NCBI RefSeq assembly: GCF_042100115.1
Contig: NC_091281.1
Span: forward strand, 372,001-436,000
Source of the DNA: Alternaria dauci
Lineage: Eukaryota > Ascomycota > Dothideomycetes > Pleosporales > Pleosporaceae
Direction: 5' to 3'
DNA length: 64,000 nucleotides
In this document: positions 21,977 through 33,708 of the stretch, piece after piece
Position numbering within the stretch: position 1 is the first letter of the stretch
Layout of the letters: every line of letters begins with the position of its first letter
Notes under the pieces: generated by a model
Databases searched by the model: none
Seen by the model: the letters and a program-made list of their open reading frames with translations, nothing else
Told to the model about the DNA's origin: nothing
Program-made: the position numbers and the translations under genes

Positions 21977-22496
21977 GGGAAGAAAAGAATTCAGAAAAAG
22001 GATTGAAAGAAGCGTCATCCTGCAACCAGCCTAAGTTAGTCGACAGTCTGGGTAGCGATGGTTCAGTTGGTTGAAAGTCCGTACCAGGGGCAGAGTTCCC
22101 CTCGGCTTGCTCTTTCGCGCGATCCTGAAGACTCAAAATGGCGTGATCTCGATCAGCGAATGCTCGCTCTTGCGCCTCAGTCTCTGCCACTTCTAGCCGA
22201 AGTTGAGCGACCTCGGCCTCAGCTCGAAGAAGCGCTAAGCGCTTCTCGCGCTTTTTAGCCTCAACCTTCTCCCACTCTTCCTTAGTTACAAATAAGCTAC
22301 ACTCAGCTTTCACTGAAATACAGCCCGTACACTGCCTAGAGGTAGTGTCCACGAAACAACGAAGATTCTTCTCCTTACACTGCTTGTAATGAAAGGTTAT
22401 CTCGTTCCCTTGTTGGCGGATACGGTTAGCACGAGCCTGGCGCTGTTGAGTTGAGTTCTGGGTACGGACGCGTTGAGAAGTCTGAACCTTGGGCAT
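21852..22496 (-). CDS. Antisense ORF of the chromovirus: Zn2Cys6-like plus coiled coil
   Basis: 214 residues, open from ATG 22,496 to the stop at 21,852, opposite to gag-pol and overlapping antisense the last 125 bases of pol. Residues 1-32 are basic and Gln/Arg/Thr-rich. Residues 37-66 read Y-x2-C-x6-C-x8-C-x2-C-x6-C, which is a fungal Zn2Cys6 cluster if residue 37 was Cys; the Tyr codon (TAC, + 22,386-22,388) is exactly what RIP makes from TGC. Residues ~75-130 are Glu/Arg/Ala/Leu-rich with heptads, a likely coiled coil as follows many zinc clusters. The tail is Ser/Pro-rich. Eleven or so glutamine codons in the first 40 are intact, whereas gag and pol have many stops. Not a capsid, envelope or enzyme I recognise. 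Possibly a DNA-binding regulator encoded by the element; function is inference. Confidence 0.72.
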   Translation of the reverse strand: MPKVQTSQRVRTQNSTQQRQARANRIRQQGNEITFHYKQCKEKNLRCFVDTTSRQCTGCISVKAECSLFVTKEEWEKVEAKKREKRLALLRAEAEVAQLRLEVAETEAQERAFADRDHAILSLQDRAKEQAEGNSAPGTDFQPTEPSLPRLSTNLGWLQDDASFNPFSEFFSSLKDPVLPSLGVSDGTHVPVTCSSSNFLLVPKCSGSLAILAT

Positions 22497-22635
22497 GGTT
22501 AGGGAAAGTGAGGAAAAGAGGAAAGAGAGGATACGACACCACTGGAGTAGCTATACCTCCACTACCGCCGCTGGACTAGGCGCGGGAAAACGATAATCTA
22601 GGGTATTGAGACGATACGCCTAAGAGGGGGGGTAA
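22497..22635 (-). promoter_or_regulatory. Leader/promoter region of the antisense ORF
   Basis: 139 bases between the antisense ATG and the 3' LTR. Read on the minus strand it ends in a pyrimidine-rich leader (CCTCTCTTTCCTCTTTTCC) before the ATG, like a fungal 5' leader. An antisense promoter here or in the adjoining LTR would be needed. Confidence 0.4.
22622..22632 (+). other. Polypurine tract
   Basis: AAGAGGGGGGG lies 3 bases before the 3' LTR, the expected plus-strand primer of an LTR retrotransposon. The old copy shows its reverse (CCCCCCCTCTT) next to its LTR. Confidence 0.85.
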
Positions 22636-23111
22636 TGTTATAAGGTAATAAGGAATTGCTTCCCTTTTATGTAGGTCGTATGAAGGAAGACTATCGGGCG
22701 GACACGATGGACGAAAGTGGATCTAGGGCGGGGCCTAGATTACGTGAAAGGAATGGCATCCTGCTAAGACCTGGCCTCTGGGAGGCTAGTGAGGATTGGG
22801 AGGTTACGGCCCTCCTAGGCCTCCCTCTTAGAAGGGAGGGTAAGGAGGACAGGACCTATAGTAATGGGTATAAGAATGTGTTAGATCTTATTATTACACT
22901 CATTGTAGTTAACTTAAATAGTTTATCTCTCACACAGATTGTTAACTAGTTATTCTATCGTTTATGGAATTAGTATTGTTTATCCTTCGGTTACAACGAT
23001 AACTCTTTTCCACCTAATTATTCTATACGATACCTTACGGACTACCGCTTTAGTCTACCTCGCCTTAGTACGGACTAAGCCTAGAGAAGTATAGCCTAAC
23101 CCTGTGTAACA
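22636..23111 (+). repeat. 3' LTR of the young chromovirus
   Basis: 476 bp, TGTTATAAGG...GTGTAACA, same length as the 5' LTR with scattered transitions. Confidence 0.95.
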
Positions 23112-23116
23112 CTACC
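23112..23116 (+). repeat. Target-site duplication CTACC, right copy
   Basis: Matches 15,935-15,939. Confidence 0.95.
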
Positions 23117-23612
23117 TTAGCTATCTTAGCTAGTTCTAGCTAGTTATAATATAAAGTATTATTAGGTATCTTCTTAAATATAGTATTATATAGTTCTTTA
23201 TAACTATTTTTACGTAAATTAGATCTTTTACTTAGAGTATCTATAGCTCTATTAAGTATTCTTATATAGTAAGTTATCTTAAAGTTAAACTAAGCTAGTA
23301 TCTTAGCCTATTAGACTTATTATTAGTTAAGTTTTTTTATAGTTATAAACGTTACTAAGTTCTAGTAATTAGTAAAAACCTTAATCTAATATAGTAGTCC
23401 TAATAAATAGACCTCCTACTATTTAAAGTAATTAACTACTCTTAGTAGCTCTTTATTATAAATATTAGAGTTAAGTTCTACTTTAGAGAACTTTCTTAAA
23501 TAGTAGAATACTAGTCTTTATTTCTTATCTAAGTATTACTATAATATTATAGCTCTAAGTATATTATCTAATATATTAGTCTTAATTTATATTTCTTATT
23601 TTAGGTTATATA
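23117..23612 (-). pseudogene. RIP-destroyed RNase H/tether part of the old chromovirus
   Basis: Continues the old element after the young insertion; its reverse complement matches young positions ~20,045-20,524 (for example TTAGCTATCTTAGCTAGTTC against the same stretch there). Ends where the next Gypsy element was inserted. Confidence 0.8.
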
Positions 23613-23968
23613 TTATACTAGTATATAGAGTAAGTAAGGGGGCTTCCCTATAAGTACTCTTTCTACTCTATATTAAGGGGGAATAGAAAAAAAATTATTA
23701 ATTATTAATTATTAATTATTAATTATTAATTATTAATTATTAATTATTAATACTATTAATTATTAATTAGTTATCTATCTATTATTTAAACCTTTATAGA
23801 ACTTTTAATAAGTTTTTCTTTTAATAGTATAGAATATATATACTACTCTTCTTATAATAATTAATTACTTCTATTTACTATCTACTTATAAACTTATTAC
23901 TAGCTATATAGAGGATAAAACTTTAATACTAAGATATTAATATCTTTATATACTCTATACCTATATAA
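23613..23968 (+). repeat. 5' LTR of the second Gypsy element
   Basis: ~356 bp, begins TTATACTAG and ends CTATATAA; contains the TTATTAA tandem repeat. Length differs from the 3' LTR mainly through that repeat. Confidence 0.75.
23694..23768 (+). repeat. Tandem 7-bp repeat (TTATTAA)n in the LTR
   Basis: About ten units of TTATTAA with one interruption (AATACTATTAA). The partner LTR has the same repeat at ~36,930-36,995 with a different unit count and order, including ATTATTTATT. Confidence 0.9.
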
Positions 23969-24599
23969 ATAGTAAAGCCTATAGGGATACTATTTAACTT
24001 AGTAAAGAAGTAATTCTAATACGTAGCTAATACTACTAGTTATCCTATAAGGGGGTAGCTAAGACCTTATTATAATTAGATTTTTTAGAAGAGACTATTA
24101 GAAGCTATATTATACTATACTATTAAGTAACTCCTTAGACTAATATTACTTACTCTCTAAATAAGTACTATACTTAGGAATAGAATTACTTATACTAATA
24201 CTATAGATAGAAAATACTAATTTAATAGACTAGATAGTAACCCCCCTTAAATATAATATTAGATAGAAAATACTAAGCTAATAGACCTAAAGGGTAATAC
24301 TACTAGTATAAATAGATATACTAGAGAAGTAATTAAGAGAGATAGTTAGTAGTTACTATAAGAGGTGTATACTAGATATACTACTTAAATTATTAAAGTA
24401 TACGTCTATTATTTAGATATATTAATTACTTAGTTATATTAATTTAACTTAGTTTAAGAAGAACTAATCTATAAGTTCTTTTATATTATATAATATAAAG
24501 AAGAACTAGAAGGCTATTTAGCGCTAAGGTAGCTTAGAACTATAATTACTCTCTTTATTAATATCTAAGAACCCTTTAGAAGCTACTCTAGAAGCTTTA

Positions 24600-25690
24600 T
24601 TAATAATAACTAGTGCTAGTAGAGATATTATATCTACTCTAAGTAACTTAGTTTTATCTATAGCTAGACCTAGGTACACTAGTTTAGTCTTTATAGGAAA
24701 GGATATTACTAAGTTCCTTAAAGACTTTAACTAATAAGCTAATAATAAAAATATCCCTAATAAGATAAGGGTTTCTATACTTCTAAACTACCTATCTAAT
24801 ATAGATTAAACTATCTCTTATATATTAAAATAGCTACTTAGTTACTCTTCTAAAAACTAGTTATAGCTCTAAATAAGTATAAAGGAGTAGTAGTAAGATA
24901 AAGATACTATAGTAATAATAGGTAAGTAATCCGATTTATAAGTATACTTATACTCTTACCTTTAGGATTAGCTAGGCCTAGTAGAGTACTATACTTACTT
25001 TTCCTTAGTAGTAGATACCTATATTAATAATAGATAGCTGCTAGAGGTAGAAGTTAGTATTCTTTTCTTTAAAGGGTTACCTTAATTAGATAAAAAAGTA
25101 ATTATATACTATATAACTAATACTCTAATAGGTAATAACTAGTTTATATATAATAAGGATTAGATATATATATTCTTAAAATCTTATTATAAGAAGATTA
25201 ATAGTCTTAATAAGATATATTATTAAGAAAGAGGTAATATTAATATAGAAATATAATATATTATACTATCTAATAAGAAAGTAACCTTTACTCTAGAAAG
25301 TGTAAGGGAAGCTATATCTAAAGTAAAGAAAGTAGTAGCTATTCCTTCTACCCTAAATAATATAGATAAGGAGGTAGAGGATTTAATTAAGTCCTTAGAA
25401 GATATAAAGATTAAACTAGCTATAGTAGATATACTAATAGCCTATCTAGATACGTCTAGGTTACTAAAGAAGCTAAGTAATTATATATACTTTATTACTA
25501 AAGCTATAATAGCTAGACTTCTAAATAAAAGGAATAATAGTACTTTTATTACTATAGTACTTAGAAATATAGCTCTAAACTAAGATATAGCTAACTATAG
25601 TAGTAGAGAATATTATAATATATATAATATATATAATAAGATAAAATATTAGGTTAAGAACTATAACCTATATAATTACTTAAAGAAGAT
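24600..25690 (+). pseudogene. Degenerate gag-like region of the second Gypsy element
   Basis: Reading through RIP stops, the plus strand gives a retrotransposon capsid-like stretch (ITKFLKDFN, IPNKIRVSILLNYL, near 24,700-24,800) and, at about 25,605-25,680, a pattern that looks like a CCHC knuckle with all cysteines changed to tyrosine (TGC/TGT to TAT). The assignment is by pattern and position upstream of RT. Confidence 0.45.
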
Positions 25691-28299
25691 AGAGTAGATT
25701 AGCTTTAACTAGGACCTAGATACTAGATATAAGACTTACTACTTTAGCCCTCTATATATAAGACTTAAAGAGATCCTAAGATTAGTTCCTCTTAACTTTA
25801 TTCTCTAATAGCTAAAAGCTAAAATTAGAGAATACTTTAATATTACTAATAATATCCTTTACTAGCTAGCTTTAAGTATTATTCTTAAGAAGTTTCTAGG
25901 AGGAGACTTATATCTAGCTAAGAGGTATACTAGACTAAGAAACCTTATAGCTTTAGTTAATATTACCTCCTCTTTAGACTAATATAAAGAGAAATATAAT
26001 ATATTACTTTAATTCTAGTAGTTCTAAGACTAACTATTTAACCCCTACCTACCTAATATAGATTATTAACTAGATAGGGTTAATATAGTAAATATTATCT
26101 TAGGAGGAGAAGAATCTACTCTTAGAACTCTTACTAAAGCTAATATTATAATATACCCTAAACCTAGGAATAGTATAAGATTATAAGATATAGATAGTAT
26201 AAGGAATAGAGATATCTAGAAATAAAGAAGACTTACTAAGAATAATAGGGAGTGTAAGATTACTAGAGAGCTATATAAAGGTACCCCTATAGTCTCTAAT
26301 AATCCTATTATAAATTCCTAGCTAATAGATACTATATATAAATACTAAGAAATATAGTAAGAAGAGGATCTATTTTCTATTATTAAGCTACCTTAGTTAG
26401 TAACTATTAATAGTAATATATCTATAGATCTAAAATAACTATAATAAGGACGTAAGAAGAAAGCTATAAAATTTATAAGTACTTTACCTAAGGAAGGATT
26501 ATAAGAATTACTTTATATAGACTTTAACTATATCCTATTAGCCTTACTTAACTAGGAAGTAAGAGGTATTACTATTATAGACCTAATAGGTTAAGAAGGA
26601 CTAAAAAAATAACTACGTAACCTTTTAGATAGAGATATAGAGGTAGTTAAGGGTAGTAGAAGTATTAATGTATTAGAAGTTAGGGTAGGTATAGAATCTA
26701 AGTTCTCTAGATATTACCTAGATTCTACTATAAAAACTAATTAGCTAGCTATTACTAACCTTAACCTAGTTCCTTATATTTCTATATAAGAATATAATTA
26801 TTATAGTATAATAATATATAGTAGTAAAAAGTATAGTATACTTTATCTATATAATTTAAGTATATAAACTAGATATAGAGCTACTAGAAGAAGTAATACT
26901 TAGATTAAAGAACTAGATATACTCCCTACTAAAGTAGTACGTAGTATATACTAATAAAATAGGTAAGCCTATATATAAATAGACTTACCTAAATACTAAG
27001 TAATAATTAATAGTAACTCTATAAAGTACCTAATTAATACTAGCGCCTAGATAAATATCTTATAACTTAGCGTAGCTAGAGCTATAAAAATACTATATAA
27101 ACTTATATATTATAAACTTAGTAACACGCCTTAAGGAGTTACCTTTATAAATAGTACATATAACCCTTTAGTAGAATAGCTTTTAATATACTTATATAAA
27201 CAGGTTTAGTAATAATACTTACTAACTTCTAAATAGTTACTAATATAACTTAATTAGTAATACTAGGAGGTCCTTAGTACGTATATATAAAGATAACTAT
27301 TTAATATAATACTTTTAGGAGAGTTATATATAAGATACTCTTAGAAGATAGTACTAGGAATATAGTCTTTATAGTATAAGACCTAGTACTATATTACTTA
27401 TTATAGTTAATACCCTATAAAGATAATAAAGATTTAGAAAATTAGTAGTAAGTATAAGTATAGGAGAAGTATACTTACCTAATAATAAGTTCTTAGGATT
27501 AGGTATAGTTAATATACTTATAAATAGTAACTAATATCCTCTTAAGGTAGTAAGAGTAAAGTATCTTTATAAAGTAGTATAGTCTAATCCTACTACTAGA
27601 CTAAGAGAGTATAGAATAATTTTTAGTAAATAAGATATCTAAAGTTAGATATAATAGATAAATCTAGTCTTTATAATAGCTATAGGTAAAGTAGAAGACT
27701 TAGAGGGTCTACTAGAACTTAGTTAGTATATAATTATAAGTAAGTTAAACTAAGAATATATAAACTAAGAATAATTACTTCTTATTTAAAGAAATAATAA
27801 CTTATATACGCTATATATTATAATAGATAAGAAGGTCTAGCTAGTAGATATTTTTAGATAAGAAGTACTAATAGAATTTAGATATAAGGACTAGAAGGAG
27901 AGGGTAATTAAATATTAACACTTATATATTAGTATTTAAAGCTCTAATCTAAGTCCTTATAACTATTTATTTAAATAGCGCTATACTATATTTCTAAGAA
28001 AGACCTAATTAATAATAGAAAGGATTACTAAGTTATATATTAAAGAATAACTTATAATATAAGAGTATAATATAATAATTAAAATACTCTATAATTAAGA
28101 AGGTACACTATTATAGTAATTTAAAGAGGTAGGGTAGATTTACCTAAACATCTACCTACCCTATAAAATAAGGACTATACTATATAAAGTATAGTAGATA
28201 TATAGCTTTATAGTCCTAAAGGCTCTTAAACTAAAAGTAATTATAATAGTTAACGCGTAATTAAATAGGGGTATATAGGAAAGATATAATAGCTAATAT

Positions 28300-30620
28300 T
28301 ATAACTTATAGTACTTAGTCCCTAAGAAAGATAAAGGAGTATACTAGATTAGTAATATATAAAAACTTAATAGTATTACTATAAGAGATATAAATCTTCC
28401 TCCTACTACTAATAAGTTTTCTAAACACTTTACTAGCTATAAGATTATATCTCTTATAGACTTATTCTCTAGCTATAACTAGATTACCCTCTACTTAGAT
28501 AGTTAAGATATAATAGCTTTCTAAATACTAATTAGCCTTATTTAATCTTATACTATAGTTATAAGTACTATAAATTTAGTTACTACCTTTTAGAGAGTAA
28601 TAATAAAGATCCTAAAAGACTATTAGCTAGAGATAATACTATTTATAAATAATATTACTTCTAGGGGACCTAAAATAGACTATAGAGGAGAAGAATCTTT
28701 CCTTAAAGTATAATAGTATATCCTAGAATATATTTAATAACTAGATTAAGTCTTAGTAGATATTAAGTAAGTAGGAGGTATAGTAAATAAGAAGAAATAC
28801 TACTTCCTTATAGAATAATTAGAAGTAGTAGGATATAAAGTAAGTCTAGATAGCTAGTACCCTAATACTAAGAAAGTTAATAAGATTTTAAACTAGCTAC
28901 CTTATAAGAACTATATAAAGGTTTAATTATTTATAAGTATTTACGTATACTACTATATTTAGGTTAACTATTTTACTCTAGTAGTAAAACCCTTATTCTA
29001 TCTCCTCTAAGAGGATATAGAGTTTATATAACTAAAAGAATAAGATAAGGCTATATATACCTTAAAATAGTCTATTCTTTTAGTACTAGTACTAGTTAAT
29101 TTAGATTATTTAGATATCCTTACTAATAAAATATTCTTTATAATAGATACTAGCTAAGATAGAGTAGGGGTATATATTAAGTAAATTAAAGAAGATAGTA
29201 GACGTTACCTAGTCTAATTTAAAAGTACTTTATAGTTAGTATAAGAATAAATATAGTATTCTATAAAGCTAGAATATAAGGTAGTACTATAGCCCTTAAA
29301 GAAGTTTTAAATATATCTATATAGAGTATACTTTACTATTAAAACTAATATAGTTACTCTTATTACCTAACTTAATAGATCCTCTATAAATAACCTAGGA
29401 TTAGTAATAAATAAATAAATATCTACTATTATACTCTAGGATTTTAATATTAAGTATATCTTAGGTAAAAAAAATTTAGTAGTAGATACTCTCTTAAGGT
29501 ACCTAAAACTTAAGGGATAAGAACTATTAAAAGAACTTAAAGATAATTTTAAAGAATTTATTAATTATATAATTAAGAATATAAATATACTTTCTTTACT
29601 ATTACTAGAGGGGAGAATACTTTAGTAAGAGTTTACTAATATATTTAAATAGTACACCTAATTCTTATTAAACTTAAAAATACTAAGAGATATAACCTTA
29701 TAAAAGCTTTAGGTATAGAAAAAGAGAGCCCTAAACTTCTTTATCTAAGATAAAATACTATTTAAGAAAACTTTATATAATAAAGCTATTAGGAGAGTTA
29801 TAGATAATCCTAACTTATAATCTACTATAGTATAGAATATTTATTAATAAATTAAATATTATAAAGTAAATATAGTATACTTAATACTTATATAATATTA
29901 CTAGTAGAATAAGATATATAACTATATTTATAAACGTTTAGTAATATACCTAAATTATTAACTAAGATTATTAAAAAGGATAGTAGATATACTTACTAAT
30001 ATATAGCTTTATAATCTAAGAAATAGTTACTATTAATATAGTCTATATACTATAGTACTTTAGAAAAAAATACTTAGTTATTATAAGGGACTATCTTAGT
30101 AGATAGCTAGAAGCTTATATACTATTAAATAACTAGTCTAAGACTATTACTAAGTTTATTTATAAAGATATTATATATAAATAGAGTATAATAAGAAAAC
30201 TTATAGTAGATAGTAAACTAGACTTTACTAAAGTAGTTAACTATTTAGTAAAAACCTATAAGATTAACTATATATAGTTATTAGTATATAACCTATAAGT
30301 AATAAGTAAGATTAAAGGAGGATATAAGCTTATTATAAATACTCTAGTAAAACTCTTAGGTTTATAAGTTAAGAATCTTCCTATAGTACTTCTTATAAAT
30401 AGAATTTTAATATAAGAATAGACTAGCTACTCTCTATATTAGTTAGTTACTAGCTAGAACTTAGTCCTATTAATTAAACTATTACTACTAATATAGTAGA
30501 CCTTACTATTCTAATAAGTTAAAGATTAGGTATAGCTACTTATAATTTAAGTAATATAGTTAGATCTTAGAGATTAGTTTACTAAGGAAGCTATAGCCTA
30601 TACTAACTATATATATATAG
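28300..30620 (+). pseudogene. Degenerate pol (RT, RNase H, integrase) of the second Gypsy element
   Basis: Plus-strand translation ignoring stops gives a clear fungal Ty3/Gypsy RT: TIRDINLPP, ISLIDLFSSYNQITL, then the catalytic box as FINN (28,642-28,653, from FIDD), TSRGPK and VNKKKYYF. RNase H (IIDTS, ~29,140) follows, then an integrase-like region to ~30,600. The motif set (TIRDANLPP-like, SLIDFFSGYDQI-like) differs from the chromovirus above, so this is a separate clade. Confidence 0.75.
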
Positions 30621-31281
30621 CTAAGAAAGAATATTAAGATAATATAAAAGAAATTTACTAAGAAGATATTATACCTAGAGACCTAGTACTTCTTTAGAAT
30701 TTAATACGTAAAATTAATATATTAAGAGATTAAAAACTTAATATAAGATAGCTAGGACTATATAGAGTATAAGAAGTAAGGCCTAACTATAGAACCTACT
30801 ACCTAGAAGACCTTAATAGTACTATTTTCCTATATACTATATAAGGAAAAAGGCTAAAACTCTTTTACTAGCGTCTTAAAAATAATATTATAGAAGAAGA
30901 TAGAGGTAATATAAAATTATAGAATCTAAGGTACTAGGAAAATAGTAGTATTATATTAGATATTCTAGTTATTCTAGATACTAAAGGATTACTACCCTAA
31001 GACTATAGACTATTAATATAACTAACTACGTAATAGAAGGATAGTAGGATAGTTCCTAGAGTAGTTATTACTAAACGTCTAATAAAAGAAGAATAATAGG
31101 TATATATATAAGATTAGGGAAATTCTAACTCTAACTCTAATACCTCCTTAGTATCTAAATAGACTATAGGATAGTCTATCTTTCTAGGAAGGGGAGAGGG
31201 AGTAGCTTTTAGTAGTACTTTAATACCTCTAAGTACTCCTTTATTAATTTAGGATAATACTAATTATTTATACCCTTAAAA

Positions 31282-31608
31282 TATAGAATCTAGGTTTATA
31301 AGCTATAACCTAGATTCTATACCCTAACTACTAGAATATATTATAGACTATACACTATATAATAATATATTATAAATCTCTTTAAATACTAGAAAATAAT
31401 AACTTAAGCGTATTTATAATACTACCTTAGGAATAGAGAGGAAGAAAATAATAATACTTAGTCTAGATCTTTATTATATAAAGTAAAACTTCTATAACTA
31501 GCTACTAAGTAGCGTCTAAGCGTAGTCCTAGTACTATATAAATAGAATATATCCTTCCTTTCTTCCTTCTTTTTTCCTCTACTAAGAGTTATAAACCTAG
31601 AATCTATA
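31282..31608. repeat. MITE-like segment with 20-bp inverted ends
   Basis: Positions 31,282-31,301 and 31,589-31,608 are inverted repeats (19 of 20 match; TATAGAATCTAGG type). The left end is itself part of a perfect 14-bp hairpin (31,283-31,296 with 31,307-31,320, 10-base loop). A non-autonomous element or the terminal repeat of another nested transposon would look like this. Confidence 0.45.
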
Positions 31609-32369
31609 GCCCTAGTAATAGGCTAACTTATAGCCCCTAGTAATTAGCTATTAGTTTTAATTAAAGAAGAATATAAAGGTAGAGAACCCTTCTATAGTAT
31701 ACGCGCCTATAGTTATATACTATTATTTTACCTTTACTTTTATACGCTCTTTTACCTTTACTTATATTACTACTTAGGTAATATTAGCTAGGGAAGCTAT
31801 AAATACACTACTATAGGATAGATAAAAGTAATACCTCTTAGCTTTAAGCTCCTAATCTCCTTCTCCTTCTTTTAAACTACTTTTTATACTTAACTTAATT
31901 ATATATAAAATATTTAAACTATAAGAGTAGTAGTTAGAAGTAGTATAAAAAACTTCCTATACCTAATTACTTACTAGTATACTTAGTTCTATATACTAAA
32001 GTACCCTATATTACTAAAGGAATAGTAATAGATAGCTCTAAAGAATAAGAATAAGAATAAGGATAAGAGTAAAGCGCTAGTAATAATATCTCCTTCCTTA
32101 TAGTAAACTCTACCTCTAATAACCTTAGGTTTATTATCTAATTTTAGTAATCTTAAAGTAGGAGACATATCTAAACTACCTAATAAAGAGTAATATATTT
32201 TAATATTAAACTAAGAGCTAGTATTAGCTAAGTAAGATATTCTTAATATAGCTTAATAGGCTCCTATTAGTATCTAAGACTTAGTACGTAACCTTATTAA
32301 CTAACTAGAAAATAAGACTCTATATTAGTAGCGTATAATACTAGACGTTTAGTTCTATAATAGTTCTTA

Positions 32370-33695
32370 CCCCCCCTAGGCCTTAGGGATAGGGCCTATA
32401 GTATTATCTTATATTATATTACTAGGAAATTTTAAAACTAAGCCTAAACTATCCTAGTATAGTTACTAGTCTCTTTTTACTTATAATACCTTTCTATCTA
32501 TCCCTTATATTACGCTTAGCTATACTACCTTAACGTCCTTACTATTATAATTACTACTAATACTACGTAGAGATTAAGCTCTATTATATTATAGTAATTA
32601 TAGTAATTATAGTAATTACGGTTATAGTTATAGTTATAGCTATAGTTATAATTATAATTAAAATTCCCTCGAAGTATCTATAGAGCTTATATATTAGTAG
32701 TAGTACCCTTATATATTATTACTATAGCTACTATAGCTATTAAAGCTATTATAGCTATTATACTATACTTATTACTATTATATACCTAAATCCTATTACG
32801 TTATATCCTAAGCCTTCTATATTATTAAATTAATTATCTACTACTTATACCTATCTTAGCTCCTTAATAATATTTATAATATATAGTAGCTAGTCCTTAA
32901 AGTCCCTATTATAGACCTCCTCTAAGTACCTATACTACTTATTAGTTATTATAGTACTAGTAACCTATATATTATATATACGCTAGACCTATATATCCTA
33001 AAGAAGGGTAAATAGCTTATTAGCTTTATTTATACCTTTACTAGCTAGTATAATAGTAGTACTTATAAGGAGGACCTTAGTAATAAATACTAAGTCCCTA
33101 AGTATATAGTTAAATTCTTTTTTAGTAAACCTATATAATAGGCTAAGGGATTAAATATAAGTCTAGAACTTATACTTAAGGTTACTTTTAAAAGGGTTAA
33201 TCTTAATAATAACTTTATACTTACTATACTACTTAATAGTAGCTACTATAGTTACTAAGAGGGTTACTAGGCCCTCTAAAACTAAGCGCTTTATACCTAT
33301 AATAATATTATATATAATAACCTTTATATTAGAGATACTAGAGTTACTAAAGTTACTAAATGTACTAAATATACTAGATATATTAAAGTATAGGAGTTAA
33401 GAGAAGAAAATTTAAGTAGTTACTTAAATATTTCTTTATTCTTAAGTACTATAGTTACGAGCCTAGATATAAGCTATAGACTATAGTTTAAAAACTCCTC
33501 TTCTCCCTAACGTTACTATAACTTTCTAGAACCGCCTAAAGTTTAGGGCTTTAGCTTTAACCTATCTATTATTAAATATATATAGCTATATATAGTAAAA
33601 CTAGGTATTTAGGAAATATACCTTTACTATAATTTATTATAGTATCTTTTAATAGTATTATACTTACGTCTTTTACTAGTACGTTTATTATTTAA
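32370..33695. mobile_element. Repeat X, copy 1 (1326 bp), non-LTR-type insertion
   Basis: Flanked by a 13-bp duplication ATAATAGTTCTTA (32,357-32,369 and 33,696-33,708). Begins with a C run followed by TAGGCCTTAGGGATAGGGCC and ends CGTTTATTATTTAA. The second copy (47,717-49,119) shares both ends. Contains (TAGTAATTA)- and (GTTATA)-type simple repeats around 32,590-32,660. No terminal inverted or direct repeats. A long duplication of unequal length suggests target-primed insertion. Coding content not recognised. Confidence 0.7.
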
Positions 33696-33708
33696 ATAAT
33701 AGTTCTTA

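Larger units (their letters stand above)
15940..23111 (+). mobile_element. Young Ty3/Gypsy chromovirus, structurally complete, RIP-inactivated
   Basis: 7172 bp with two 476-bp LTRs beginning TGTTA and ending TAACA, CTACC target duplication, gag, -1 frameshift signal, pol (protease, RT, RNase H, integrase, chromodomain), an antisense ORF and a polypurine tract. Inserted into an older copy of its own family in the opposite orientation. Much higher GC than its surroundings, so it arrived after the old copy was saturated by RIP, yet it carries RIP-type stop codons and a mutated RT active site. Confidence 0.95.

Noticed and set aside
22656..22949. 97-codon plus-strand frame in the 3' LTR
   Set aside because: Lies wholly inside the LTR; the 5' LTR version is broken. 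Not a gene.
23694..23768. CRISPR-like array
   Set aside because: The units are contiguous 7-mers without spacers, in a fungal LTR.
32370..33695. Repeat X as a solo LTR
   Set aside because: No TG...CA or degraded equivalent at the ends, and 13/15-bp duplications do not fit an LTR integrase (4-6 bp).
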